NCBI GenBank assembly: GCA_949293915.1
Contig: CASFFJ010000048.1
Location: 1 to 7,925 of the forward strand
Length of the DNA stretch: 7,925 nucleotides
Reading direction: 5' to 3'
Origin: an uncultured Christensenella sp.
GTDB taxonomy: Bacteria > Bacillota > Clostridia > Christensenellales > UBA1242
Positions 1 to 6,345 of the stretch are shown in pieces. Made by a program: the position numbers and the translations under genes. The notes under the pieces are model-generated. The model searched no databases and was not told the origin of the DNA. It worked only from the letters and a program-made list of their open reading frames with translations. How positions within the stretch are numbered: the stretch's first letter is position 1; each line of letters opens with the position of its first letter.

Positions 1-1096
1 GTATGTTCATCACTTCGGTATAAGTCATCCTATGTTTGCTACATATCACGCTCTCACTAATACTAGATGATAAAACATTACAATCAGCATCTAAATTAAT
101 TTTGACTGACAATGCTAACCTATTTACCCCTTCTTGCAATGAACAAACACCATTGCTAAGTTCTTTCGGTAGCATTGGTATCACTTGGTTAGGAAAATAC
201 ACGCTAGTCCCACGCCTTAATGCCTCTTTGTCCAGTGCGGAATTTTCTACAACATAATTAGCAACATCTGCTATGTGTACAAATAAAATATATCCTTTTT
301 CTGTCTTTTCAACAGCGATAGCATCATCAAAATCACGTGCATCTTCGCCATCTATGGTTATGACACGTTGCTCAGTATAGTCTATCCTATTTTTGAAATC
401 ATTTTTATCTACTGTTTGTTTTACTGCGCGCGCGCAACTTAGTGTCGCATTATCAAATTTATCAATCAAATTATGTGCGCGAATAATAGATAATTGCTCT
501 GCTTTTGGCGTATTGGCAACACCTAAAACTTCAATAATTTTGCCACGTAAAATACCTGTATCTATTGAATCCGCAAAAATCTCTACCCAAACTTTTTCGT
601 TATTTTTTGCTTTACCACTGTCGCCTTTATATATTCTAACTTGTGGCAAACTCTCGTTGTCTGGAAAAACTAAATTTTTACTTTTACCTTCAATATAAGT
701 GCCCACAATATAATTTGTGTTTCTTTTTAAAACACGCACCACACATGCTTCAATTTCTTCATCTGACTTTCGATTAGTGATTTCAACTAACACATCATCG
801 CCATCCATTGCACCATTAATAGCATAGGCAGGTATAAAAAAATCATTGTATCCCTCAACACTAGCAAAGCCATAACCTTTTCTATTAACATTAATTATTG
901 CCTTAAAATAACCTCTATCAGCAGAAATACTTACTCTACCATCATCCAAAAAAAGTTTGCCCTCGTGAATAAGTGAGTTTATTTGAAATTTTATATCTTT
1001 AACTGATTCTTTTGTAATCTTAGCTAAACTTTCAGCTAGCTCATCAATTGTTAAATAAACTAATTTATGATCTCTAATTAATTGAATTATTCCCAT
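1..1096 (-). CDS. rnr: Ribonuclease R, N-terminal part (cut by window edge)
   Basis: 3'-5' exoribonuclease of the RNB family, which degrades structured RNA and works in RNA quality control, often with SmpB/tmRNA. My translation from the ATG at 1096 gives 365 residues before the window ends; the family is usually 700-800 long. Residues 1-55 look like the N-terminal winged-helix region. Residues about 60-120 look like a first cold-shock domain (GYGFASVEG, DDFFIP-like segment) and about 125-190 like a second. The RNB domain begins near 238. It carries TIDGEDARDFDDAI, whose D249, D255, D257 and D258 match the four catalytic Asp of RNase II. VHIADVANYV (273-282) and RGTSVYFPNQVIPMLP (295-310) are typical RNase R segments. 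The C-terminal RNB and S1 domains lie outside. No Shine-Dalgarno precedes the ATG. In Bacillota rnr often follows secG, as here, with smpB next; smpB would lie beyond the edge. Confidence 0.96.
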   Translation of the reverse strand, partial: MGIIQLIRDHKLVYLTIDELAESLAKITKESVKDIKFQINSLIHEGKLFLDDGRVSISADRGYFKAIINVNRKGYGFASVEGYNDFFIPAYAINGAMDGDDVLVEITNRKSDEEIEACVVRVLKRNTNYIVGTYIEGKSKNLVFPDNESLPQVRIYKGDSGKAKNNEKVWVEIFADSIDTGILRGKIIEVLGVANTPKAEQLSIIRAHNLIDKFDNATLSCARAVKQTVDKNDFKNRIDYTEQRVITIDGEDARDFDDAIAVEKTEKGYILFVHIADVANYVVENSALDKEALRRGTSVYFPNQVIPMLPKELSNGVCSLQEGVNRLALSVKINLDADCNVLSSSISESVICSKHRMTYTEVMNI

Positions 1097-1102
1097 ATGA
1101 TT

Positions 1103-1110
1103 ATTTTAGC
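1103..1110 (-). promoter_or_regulatory. Extended -10 promoter of rnr, possibly leaderless
   Basis: On the minus strand, GCTAAAAT preceded by T gives TGC-TAAAAT, an extended -10 hexamer at 1108-1103. Only six bases (AATCAT) separate it from the rnr ATG at 1096, so initiation at the usual distance would fall on or beside the A of the start codon. No convincing -35 is seen; TTTATT at 17-bp spacing matches poorly. Motif chance is high in such AT-rich DNA, so this is a candidate only. Confidence 0.4.
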
Positions 1111-1198
1111 AAATTTTGAAAAATAAATAAACAATATTGATACAATTTATAAAATTAAAATAAAATATTTAATTTAAATAAACTTAATCCTTACAAAT

Positions 1199-1218
1199 AA
1201 AAAAGTGGCATTAGCCAC
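1199..1218 (-). terminator. Intrinsic terminator after secG
   Basis: Read on the minus strand, GTGGC-TAAT-GCCAC (1218-1205) is a perfect 5-bp stem with a 4-base loop, followed at once by six T. It starts 5 bases after the secG stop codon. The stem is short but is the only GC-rich hairpin in the secG-rnr gap. It implies that most rnr transcription starts separately. The remaining 1097-1198 is plain A/T-rich sequence in which I see nothing else. Confidence 0.8.
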
Positions 1219-1223
1219 AAATT

Positions 1224-1526
1224 TTAAAATAAATCAGGTATTTTGAGTAATACGAAATACAAGATACTAAAGAATGCTATCAAGCCAACTGTAATATAAA
1301 TCAAGCGAGTAATACGTCCTTCGCGTGAACCAGATTTATTCTGTGAATAATAACTATCTTGATTGCCTGTTATGACATTATTTGTATTGCTACCACCCGT
1401 GATTTGCATAAACACCAAAACTATCAATGTCAATGCAAAAATTGCCAACAAAACTAAACATATTCTTTCAAACACAATAAAACTTGATGTAATCCAAGCA
1501 GGTACTGTTCCTAAAATGTAACTCAT
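1224..1526 (-). CDS. secG: Preprotein translocase subunit SecG
   Basis: Small membrane subunit of the SecYEG channel, which assists SecA-driven protein export across the cytoplasmic membrane. It is 100 residues long from the ATG at 1526. That start is chosen because GGAGGA (1536-1531) sits 4-5 bases upstream; a longer frame opening with TTG at 1538 would run through this ribosome site. Two hydrophobic helices at about 20-42 and 73-95 are joined by a polar loop. The family hallmarks are LIVLVFMQ at the end of helix 1, the Gly/Asn/Ser loop with ITGNQDSYYSQNKS (52-65), and the basic EGRITRL lead-in to helix 2. A short extra N-terminal segment (MSYILGTVPAW) precedes helix 1. The gene has its own promoter and a terminator, so it can be a one-gene unit, although read-through from upstream is possible. 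Its position between gpmI and rnr is the common Bacillota arrangement. Confidence 0.93.
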   Translation of the reverse strand: MSYILGTVPAWITSSFIVFERICLVLLAIFALTLIVLVFMQITGGSNTNNVITGNQDSYYSQNKSGSREGRITRLIYITVGLIAFFSILYFVLLKIPDLF

Positions 1527-1546
1527 TAATTCCTCCAAGCTTATAT

Positions 1547-1575
1547 ATTATAACATAGATACAATTTATTGACAA
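1547..1575 (-). promoter_or_regulatory. Promoter of secG
   Basis: On the minus strand, TTGTCA (1575-1570) and a perfect TATAAT (1552-1547) are separated by 17 bp, and TGT directly before TATAAT makes an extended -10. The predicted start near 1540 leaves a leader of about 14 bases carrying the GGAGGA site. This is one of the clearest sigma-A type promoters in the window. Confidence 0.8.
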
Positions 1576-1611
1576 GTCTTTTGAAATAATTATTATCAAT
1601 CAAACTCTAAA

Positions 1612-1833
1612 TTATTTTCTAATATATGTGATATAAATTAATATCGCCAGCAAAATGATTGCAATGATAATTAAACTGATTTTTTCAAATGTTTTTTGAC
1701 TGCCATTATATACTTTAAAAAATTTCATCACGCATAGCAAGATTGCAATAAAAAGTCCGGCACATATTAGCATAAACCATCCAACATCCATCTCTTGAAT
1801 AAAATTGACAAATTGATAATAAAATGATTTCAT
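1612..1833 (-). CDS. Small two-helix membrane protein, unknown function
   Basis: I do not recognise this 73-residue protein. The ATG at 1833 is chosen because AAAGGA lies 5 bases upstream; a longer frame to 1878 would run through the ribosome site and the promoter. Residues 1-17 (MKSFYYQFVNFIQEMDV) are mildly amphipathic. Two strongly hydrophobic segments follow, at about 18-36 (GWFMLICAGLFIAILLCVM) and 52-71 (Ile/Leu-rich), joined by a short basic loop with FFKVYNGSQKTFEK. The protein ends in IRK. No cleavable signal peptide or enzymatic motif is visible. The two-helix topology resembles SecG in outline, but the SecG loop motifs are missing. It sits 49 bases after gpmI and 85 bases before secG, and has its own near-consensus promoter, so it may be expressed apart from glycolysis. 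The good ribosome site and promoter make it very likely a real gene. Confidence 0.75.
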   Translation of the reverse strand: MKSFYYQFVNFIQEMDVGWFMLICAGLFIAILLCVMKFFKVYNGSQKTFEKISLIIIAIILLAILIYITYIRK

Positions 1834-1849
1834 ATTTTTCCTTTGTATC

Positions 1850-1878
1850 ATTTTAACAAAGCACAAGCATATTGTCAA
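1850..1878 (-). promoter_or_regulatory. Near-consensus promoter of the small membrane protein gene
   Basis: On the minus strand, a perfect TTGACA (1878-1873), a 17-bp spacer and TAAAAT (1855-1850) with an upstream TGT form an almost ideal sigma-A promoter. It lies entirely in the 49-base gap after the gpmI stop. The predicted start near 1843 falls at the AAAGGA ribosome site, so the leader would be only about 10 bases. No terminator separates it from gpmI, so glycolytic read-through may add to its output. Confidence 0.8.
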
Positions 1879-1882
1879 GATT

Positions 1883-3358
1883 TTATTTCAACAAAGATTT
1901 CCCATCAAAATACTTATTGGGCTCGACACCCATTAAATCTAAGAATGTTGGCGCCACATCTTTAAGACCACCTCTTGCTTTCATTTGGTGAATTTCATCA
2001 TCTATAGCGACACACATTACAGGATTCAATGTGTGTGCAGTATTCGGTTCGCCTTCTTTTGTTCGCATAACATCCGCATTACCATGGTCAGCAGTAAGCA
2101 AAATGAAGTAATCATTGTTTTTTGCAACCTTTGCTATTTTTTTCACACATTTATCCAAATATTCAATTGCTTTTATTGTTGCCTTATAATTACCAGTATG
2201 CCCAAGCATATCAGAATTAGAAAAATTCACAATCACAGCATCGTACCCTTTTTCGATGGATTTTATTGTCAGTTTTGTAATTTCTTTTGCACGCATTTTA
2301 GGTGTTTTATCAAAACTATCTACCTTGATTGTTGGAATATGTATTCTGTCTTCATACTTAAATGGATGTTCTTCTCCTCCATTTAAAAAGTACGTTACAT
2401 GTGCATATTTTGTTGATTCGCTAATTTTTATTTGTTTCAAATTTAATGTTGACAAATACTCACTTAATGTGTATTTTACTTTTTCAGATTCGTAGATAGA
2501 TTTAGCATTAACACCACCCACTTTTGACATAGTGATGAGTCGACAATTTAATTTTTCTGCCATTTTTACCATTTGACGCAATCTATCTTCTCTAAAATTA
2601 TAGAAAAATACATAATCTTCCGTTTTTACACTAATTTTTATATCAGTTTGTACACGCTTAGGCTCAATAAATTCATCAGTAATATTTGCCTTATGGCTGA
2701 CAGTTAAATACTTTTCAATATCTTCTGCCTTCATCTCATTGTTTGTTTCAAAAAACATTCCATTAAATGCACGCTCTGTTCTTTCAATGTTGTTTTCCCT
2801 ATCCATTGCATAAAAACGCCCAGAGATGCTTGCTATCTTACAATTTTTAATGTCCGCAATATATTTTTTTAAAGTTTTGACATATTTAAGACTATCAAAC
2901 ATTCCGCTATCACGACCATCAGTTATGATATGAATAAAAATATACTTTGCTTTATTTTTACTAATCCTTATCAATTCAAGCAAATGATTAAAATCGCTAT
3001 GCACATTTTTATCACTTAAAAGACCAACAAAGTGAATATTTGATTTTTTGTCTTTAATGTCAGTTAACATTTTTACAATGTTTTCGTTTTTTTCAAACTG
3101 CTTTGATTGTATGTCATCATGAATTCTTTTAGCAATAGATGGAACAATTCTACCCGCGCCTATTGTGGTATGACCGACCTCACTGCCACCCATTTCATTA
3201 TCAAACAATCCTACTGCTGAACCATATGTCTTTAAAAGTGAGTGTGGTTGTTGTCTCAAACTATTGAGATATGGAGATTTTGCATTAGCAACCGCGTTAA
3301 AGTTAGTATCATTATTTTCTCCATAACCATCAAGAATTAATAACACACCTTTTTTCAT
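1883..3358 (-). CDS. gpmI: 2,3-bisphosphoglycerate-independent phosphoglycerate mutase
   Basis: Cytosolic enzyme interconverting 3- and 2-phosphoglycerate through a phosphoserine intermediate, using two Mn ions. It has 491 residues, slightly under the usual 505-515. The metal and active-site residues of the alkaline-phosphatase superfamily are all visible: D10 (LDGYG), catalytic S59 in MGGSEVGH, H120 (NVHSD), DGRD 147-150, R181 and R187 (SGRFYAMDRE), R256 and R259 (FREDR), K317 (STKYAHVTYF), D383 and H387 (NSDMLGH), D424 and H425 (TADHGN), and H442 (TAHTLNPV). Some motifs diverge: SDKNVHSD replaces the usual SDGGVHSH, and DGYG replaces DGWG. There is no tryptophan in the whole protein. The start ATG overlaps the tpiA stop as ATGA, with AAGGA inside the tpiA end as ribosome site, indicating translational coupling. 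The protein completes a pgk-tpiA-gpmI operon; eno does not follow. Confidence 0.97.
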   Translation of the reverse strand: MKKGVLLILDGYGENNDTNFNAVANAKSPYLNSLRQQPHSLLKTYGSAVGLFDNEMGGSEVGHTTIGAGRIVPSIAKRIHDDIQSKQFEKNENIVKMLTDIKDKKSNIHFVGLLSDKNVHSDFNHLLELIRISKNKAKYIFIHIITDGRDSGMFDSLKYVKTLKKYIADIKNCKIASISGRFYAMDRENNIERTERAFNGMFFETNNEMKAEDIEKYLTVSHKANITDEFIEPKRVQTDIKISVKTEDYVFFYNFREDRLRQMVKMAEKLNCRLITMSKVGGVNAKSIYESEKVKYTLSEYLSTLNLKQIKISESTKYAHVTYFLNGGEEHPFKYEDRIHIPTIKVDSFDKTPKMRAKEITKLTIKSIEKGYDAVIVNFSNSDMLGHTGNYKATIKAIEYLDKCVKKIAKVAKNNDYFILLTADHGNADVMRTKEGEPNTAHTLNPVMCVAIDDEIHQMKARGGLKDVAPTFLDLMGVEPNKYFDGKSLLK

Positions 3359-4041
3359 TCTTCTATTCCTTTTAATACATCTAAAAATTCATTTAATTTT
3401 AAACTTAATCCACCGACTAAGAAACCATCAATTTCACAAGTTAAAAGTTGTTTATAATTTGATTTGTTTACACTGCCACCATATAAAACTTTACAATCTC
3501 TATTGTGCTGTTTAGCTGTTGTCTTTATTAAATCTACTGCTTTGTTAATTTTGTTTATTGTTGGCAGTTTGCCTGTGCCGATTGCCCAAACAGGTTCGTA
3601 TGCAAAAATAATTTCACTATCGGTCACCAACGCACTCTCTACTTGATTTAAAATTTCTTCAATTTTTGAATTATAATTTTTTTCGCCCACGCAAACAATT
3701 GGTGTAATACCATTATTAAATGCCAATTTTATTTTGCTTTGGATAAGTTTATCTGTTTCACCTCGCGCTCTGCGTTCGCTGTGTCCAATGATAACGTATT
3801 TTACTCCATAATCTTTCAACATTTCAGCACTAATTTCGCCAGTTGATTTATTGTCGCAAAACGCACTGACATCTTGCGCTCCTAATGAAAAATGTTTTGC
3901 TTTGACAAGATTCAAATAAACAAAAGGCGGACACAATATTAATTTTGTGTCCTTGAGTTTTATTTTATTAAAACTGTTAATCGAACGGAAAAATTTTTTA
4001 TCTCCATTCATTTTATAATTTGCAACTAAAAATTTGCTCAT
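3355..4041 (-). CDS. tpiA: Triosephosphate isomerase
   Basis: Interconverts dihydroxyacetone phosphate and glyceraldehyde 3-phosphate; a cytosolic TIM barrel. From the ATG at 4041 it is 228 residues, shorter than the usual ~250. That start gives MSKFLVANYKMNG, which aligns with the family N-terminus; an upstream TTG at 4059 inside pgk would add six unlikely residues. Catalytic residues are K10 (NYKMN), H87 (IIGHSERR) and E149 (AYEPVWAIGTGK, which includes the loop-6 lid). Phosphate-binding YGGSV is at 187-191 and GFLVGG at 206-211. The usual NWKMN is NYKMN here; W152 of the lid is kept. The gap to the pgk stop is only 4 bases, and TAAGGA lies very close to the ATG, so translation probably depends on coupling from pgk. 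The stop codon is TGA and overlaps the gpmI start. Confidence 0.97.
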   Translation of the reverse strand: MSKFLVANYKMNGDKKFFRSINSFNKIKLKDTKLILCPPFVYLNLVKAKHFSLGAQDVSAFCDNKSTGEISAEMLKDYGVKYVIIGHSERRARGETDKLIQSKIKLAFNNGITPIVCVGEKNYNSKIEEILNQVESALVTDSEIIFAYEPVWAIGTGKLPTINKINKAVDLIKTTAKQHNRDCKVLYGGSVNKSNYKQLLTCEIDGFLVGGLSLKLNEFLDVLKGIEE

Positions 4042-4045
4042 ATCC

Positions 4046-5224
4046 TTACATATCTTCAATCAATTCAACACAAGGTAGTTTTTTACCTTGAAGCAACATC
4101 AAACTTGCACCACCACCTGTTGATAAATGTGTGATTTTTTTACCATAACCCAATGATTGCACTGCTGCAACGCTATCACCACCACCTATTACAGAAATTG
4201 CTTTAGATTTTGCCACGTATTTTGCAATCTTGTTGGTTCCGCGCTTGAATTTTTCATATTCATAGACACCAAGTGGACCATTCCAAACTATTGTTTTCGC
4301 CTTTTTGATAACCTTTTTAAACGCTTTTATAGTTTTTGGTCCAATATCCATCCCTTGATAATCATCCGCGAAGAAACCACTATTAAATAATTTAGTCTCA
4401 GCATCTTCGCTAAAATCTTTTGCGCCAATGTTGTCTATAGGAAGGATAACTTTTACTCCTTTTTCTTTAGCCTTATCAAGAATTTCTTTAGCAAGTTCTA
4501 ATTTAGAGTTGTCCAAAATTGATGTACCCACATTGCCACCAATTGCTTTAATGAAAGTATAAGACATCCCACCACCAATCAAGATTGTATCCACTTTATC
4601 TAACAAGTTTTCTATAACTGGCAATTTATCAGACACTTTTGCACCGCCCAAAATTGCGACATAAGGATGATCAGGATTGTTTAAAATTTTATCGTACATT
4701 TTTAATTCTTGTTCAACCAAAAATCCAGCAACAGCAGGTATTACACTTGCAATGCCGTATGTAGATGCGTGTTTCCTATGCGCTGTACCAAACGCTTCCA
4801 ATACAAACACATCAGCTAGACTCGCCAGCGCTTTTACAAACTTAGGATCATTTGCTTCTTCCCCATCATAAAAACGCACATTTTCAAGCATTAAAACATC
4901 GCCATCTTGCATTTTGTTAACCATCTCTTTAGTAGATTTGTCAAGAATATCCTCAGCAAAAGAAATTGGTTTGTCCAGTAATTTAGACAAACGTGCAAGC
5001 ACAGGACGAAGTGACATTTTGTTATCTACACCTTTTGGTCTGCCCAAGTGTGAACATAAAATAACTTTTGCACCATGTTCAATTAAATAATTTATTGTTG
5101 GCAATGTAGCAGTGATTCGAGTATCATCCACAATTTTCAACTCAGTATTCATTGGTACATTATAATCTACACGCACGAATAAGTGTTTGCCAGATACATC
5201 AATATCCCTAATTGTTTTTTTCAT
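4046..5224 (-). CDS. pgk: Phosphoglycerate kinase
   Basis: Cytosolic glycolytic enzyme making ATP and 3-phosphoglycerate from 1,3-bisphosphoglycerate and ADP. It is 392 residues long, normal for the family. N-domain substrate motifs: VRVDYNVP (17-24), SHLGRPKG (58-65), LENVRFYDGEE (113-123) and AFGTAHRKHAST (144-155). C-domain nucleotide motifs: ILGGAKVSDK (191-200), IVWNGPLGVYE (312-322), IGGGDS (346-351) with D350, and STGGGASL (368-375). One small change is E143 where most enzymes have Asp before AFGTAHR. The start is supported by AGGAG (5237-5233) 8 bases upstream. It is the first gene of the glycolytic operon and has its own promoter overlapping the end of the preceding gene. gapA, which often precedes pgk in Bacillota, is not present here. 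Confidence 0.98.
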   Translation of the reverse strand: MKKTIRDIDVSGKHLFVRVDYNVPMNTELKIVDDTRITATLPTINYLIEHGAKVILCSHLGRPKGVDNKMSLRPVLARLSKLLDKPISFAEDILDKSTKEMVNKMQDGDVLMLENVRFYDGEEANDPKFVKALASLADVFVLEAFGTAHRKHASTYGIASVIPAVAGFLVEQELKMYDKILNNPDHPYVAILGGAKVSDKLPVIENLLDKVDTILIGGGMSYTFIKAIGGNVGTSILDNSKLELAKEILDKAKEKGVKVILPIDNIGAKDFSEDAETKLFNSGFFADDYQGMDIGPKTIKAFKKVIKKAKTIVWNGPLGVYEYEKFKRGTNKIAKYVAKSKAISVIGGGDSVAAVQSLGYGKKITHLSTGGGASLMLLQGKKLPCVELIEDM

Positions 5225-5267
5225 AGATTTGTCTCCTAAATAGAATCAACCTAGTATTATTTTTTTT

Positions 5268-5295
5268 ATTATAACACAGGATGAAATTATTTCAA
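5268..5295 (-). promoter_or_regulatory. Promoter of the pgk-tpiA-gpmI operon
   Basis: On the minus strand, TTGAAA (5295-5290) and a perfect TATAAT (5273-5268) are 16 bp apart, and TGT before TATAAT gives an extended -10. The predicted start near 5261 leaves a leader of about 37 bases with no room for a riboswitch. The -35 lies inside the last codons of the upstream gene. A perfect 6-bp-arm palindrome, TGAAAT-T-ATTTCA (5282-5294), covers the -35 and part of the spacer and could be an operator, or simply an AT-rich coincidence. Confidence 0.78.
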
Positions 5296-5802
5296 AATAA
5301 TTTTTGAATATTTGTTGAAATTTCTTGACATTTTATGATTTTGAACAAAATTTACACCAAATTTATCCAAAAAAACGAACACCTTTCGTTTAGAACAATT
5401 ATTTAAATTTGGCTTTATTTGATTTTTTGATAGTATGATTTTATTAAAATGTCTGTAATTTGTTCGTTCATCGCCCACAACAAAAGTGTATTTTCCAAAA
5501 ACTATTTTTGCGCCTAATTCGACACTAGAAATATTGATTTTATCTCCATCACAATAAATAATTGCTTTTTTACGCGAATATTTATTTACGACATAAATTC
5601 CAGCAACAACTTTTGCTTTTAAACTTTTTGATAAAAACATCAATTCTTTTGTAACAATTGCATCCCCAATTATTTCATCAGTAGTAACATAATCATAAAT
5701 TAAGCCATAATTAAATATAACCAAATCCGCCGAGTGAATTTTTAAAAAATAATTTATATAAAACGATTTATAACTTCCACCTGCAACACAAATAATCTTC
5801 AT
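5287..5802 (-). CDS. Unknown protein, possibly a degenerate carbon-nitrogen hydrolase-like domain
   Basis: I do not firmly recognise this protein. From the ATG at 5802 it has 171 residues; a TTG at 5847 would add 15 residues overlapping arsR and is less likely. The N-terminal half has alternating hydrophobic strands and helices: MKIICVAGGS, then HSADLVIFNYGLI (23-35), KELMFLSKSLKAKVVAGIYV (52-71) and KKAIIYCDGDKI (78-89). This order loosely resembles the first half of nitrilase-superfamily proteins (strand, 'PE' loop, helix, 'vvaGiy', 'dG'). If so, the catalytic Glu position reads NYG, and the segment TFVVGDE (106-112) lacks the catalytic Cys. At 171 residues it is also much shorter than that ~270-residue family. 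The C-terminus (130-171) is basic and Asn/Lys-rich. No Shine-Dalgarno is seen. It lies 31 bases after arsR on the same strand, so the two are probably co-transcribed. The fold assignment is a guess; that it is a real gene is more secure. Confidence 0.6.
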   Translation of the reverse strand: MKIICVAGGSYKSFYINYFLKIHSADLVIFNYGLIYDYVTTDEIIGDAIVTKELMFLSKSLKAKVVAGIYVVNKYSRKKAIIYCDGDKINISSVELGAKIVFGKYTFVVGDERTNYRHFNKIILSKNQIKPNLNNCSKRKVFVFLDKFGVNFVQNHKMSRNFNKYSKIILK

Positions 5803-5833
5803 AAAACATATTATGAAAGAAAAAATAAATTTG

Positions 5834-6151
5834 CTATATGCAGTCAACTGATATATTTAAAATTTCTTGTATATTAGGATTTTTTATGTAATATATAATA
5901 TTTTTTCCATTCCTATCCGCAGACACAATATCAAGTGATTTCAAGATTTTTAATTGATGACTGATTGTTGTTTGATTTTGATTCAAAAAAGTAGATATAT
6001 CAGTTACACACATAGGTTTAATTGTTAATAGTATGATAATTTTTAATCTAGTATCATCACTGAATGCATAGAAAAAAGTTGTCAAGTTAGTTATATCTGT
6101 TTTGTTTGGAAGCAATTCTTTAATTGCTATTTCTTCTCTAATATCTAACAT
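5834..6151 (-). CDS. ArsR/SmtB-family winged-helix transcriptional regulator
   Basis: A DNA-binding dimer of the ArsR type, 105 residues, which commonly represses its own operon and releases on binding an effector. The family pattern is clear: FFYAFSDDTRLKIIILL (26-42), then PMCVTDISTFLNQNQTTISHQLKILKSLDIV (46-76) holding the helix-turn-helix with recognition helix about 60-72. The beta-wing NGKNIIYYIK (81-90) follows. C48 sits where metal-sensing members have ELCVCDL, but the second Cys is Thr49, so the classical As/Cd site is incomplete. The only other cysteine is C104. Sensing of something other than thiophilic metal, or no ligand, is therefore plausible. It is followed 31 bases later by the unknown 171-residue gene and is divergent from the Asn/Cys-tailed peptide gene. 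These are the likeliest regulatory targets by position. No ribosome site is visible before the ATG. Confidence 0.88.
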   Translation of the reverse strand: MLDIREEIAIKELLPNKTDITNLTTFFYAFSDDTRLKIIILLTIKPMCVTDISTFLNQNQTTISHQLKILKSLDIVSADRNGKNIIYYIKNPNIQEILNISVDCI

Positions 6152-6190
6152 AATTATAAAATAATATATATTTTTTTAATTTACAAATGA

Positions 6191-6221
6191 ATTATAATAA
6201 CTTTTTTGACAGAAAATTCAA
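6191..6221 (-). promoter_or_regulatory. Candidate arsR promoter
   Basis: On the minus strand, TTGAAT (6221-6216) faces either TATTAT at 16 bp (6199-6194) or a perfect TATAAT at 19 bp (6196-6191). The latter would give a leader of about 33 bases that holds no Shine-Dalgarno. Another TATAAT lies just before the ATG but is too close to drive a full-length transcript. In this nearly pure A/T stretch the choice is uncertain. Confidence 0.4.
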
Positions 6222-6291
6222 GTTTGGCACGAATAATATCTAATTAATAAGAAACAAATTTACTATTTCGCATTTTGAGTGATAATAACGC

Positions 6292-6345
6292 CTGATTAGA
6301 CATTAAATATGTGCAGTGTAAAATAAATCTAAAACTAATAATCAG
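6292..6345. promoter_or_regulatory. Divergent intergenic region with a spaced inverted repeat
   Basis: The 245-base gap between arsR and the plus-strand peptide gene (6152-6396) holds no gene I can see. Its middle part is less AT-rich than the flanks. CTGATT (6292-6297) is the inverse complement of AATCAG (6340-6345). The second arm abuts the candidate -35 of the peptide gene, so it could be half of an ArsR operator. The arms are short and 42 bases apart, so this is weak. Confidence 0.2.

Noticed and set aside
1985..2495. Plus-strand frames inside gpmI (1985-2386 and 2256-2495)
   Set aside because: They lie antisense to a fully conserved enzyme, lack ribosome sites and have Cys/Phe-rich shadow composition.
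3355..3358. Mollicute code with TGA as tryptophan
   Set aside because: tpiA ends at TGA exactly at the family C-terminus, and reading through it would give an unrelated tail overlapping gpmI.
4042..4059. TTG start for tpiA giving six extra residues
   Set aside because: The ATG at 4041 aligns with the family N-terminus (MSKFLVANYKMN); the extension lies in pgk and lacks a ribosome site.
5803..5847. TTG start for the unknown gene overlapping arsR
   Set aside because: An ATG at 5802 is available, and the extension adds 15 hydrophobic residues not needed by the strand that begins MKIICVAGG.
6222..6239. TTTGGCAC followed by AATAATAT, resembling a sigma-54 promoter
   Set aside because: The -24-like TGGCAC is present but the -12 GC element (TTGC) is absent.
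6206..6239. Plus-strand promoter starting at a perfect TTGACA (6206-6211)
   Set aside because: No acceptable -10 lies at 16-18 bp; the nearest good hexamer is at 22 bp. A better promoter sits closer to the peptide gene.
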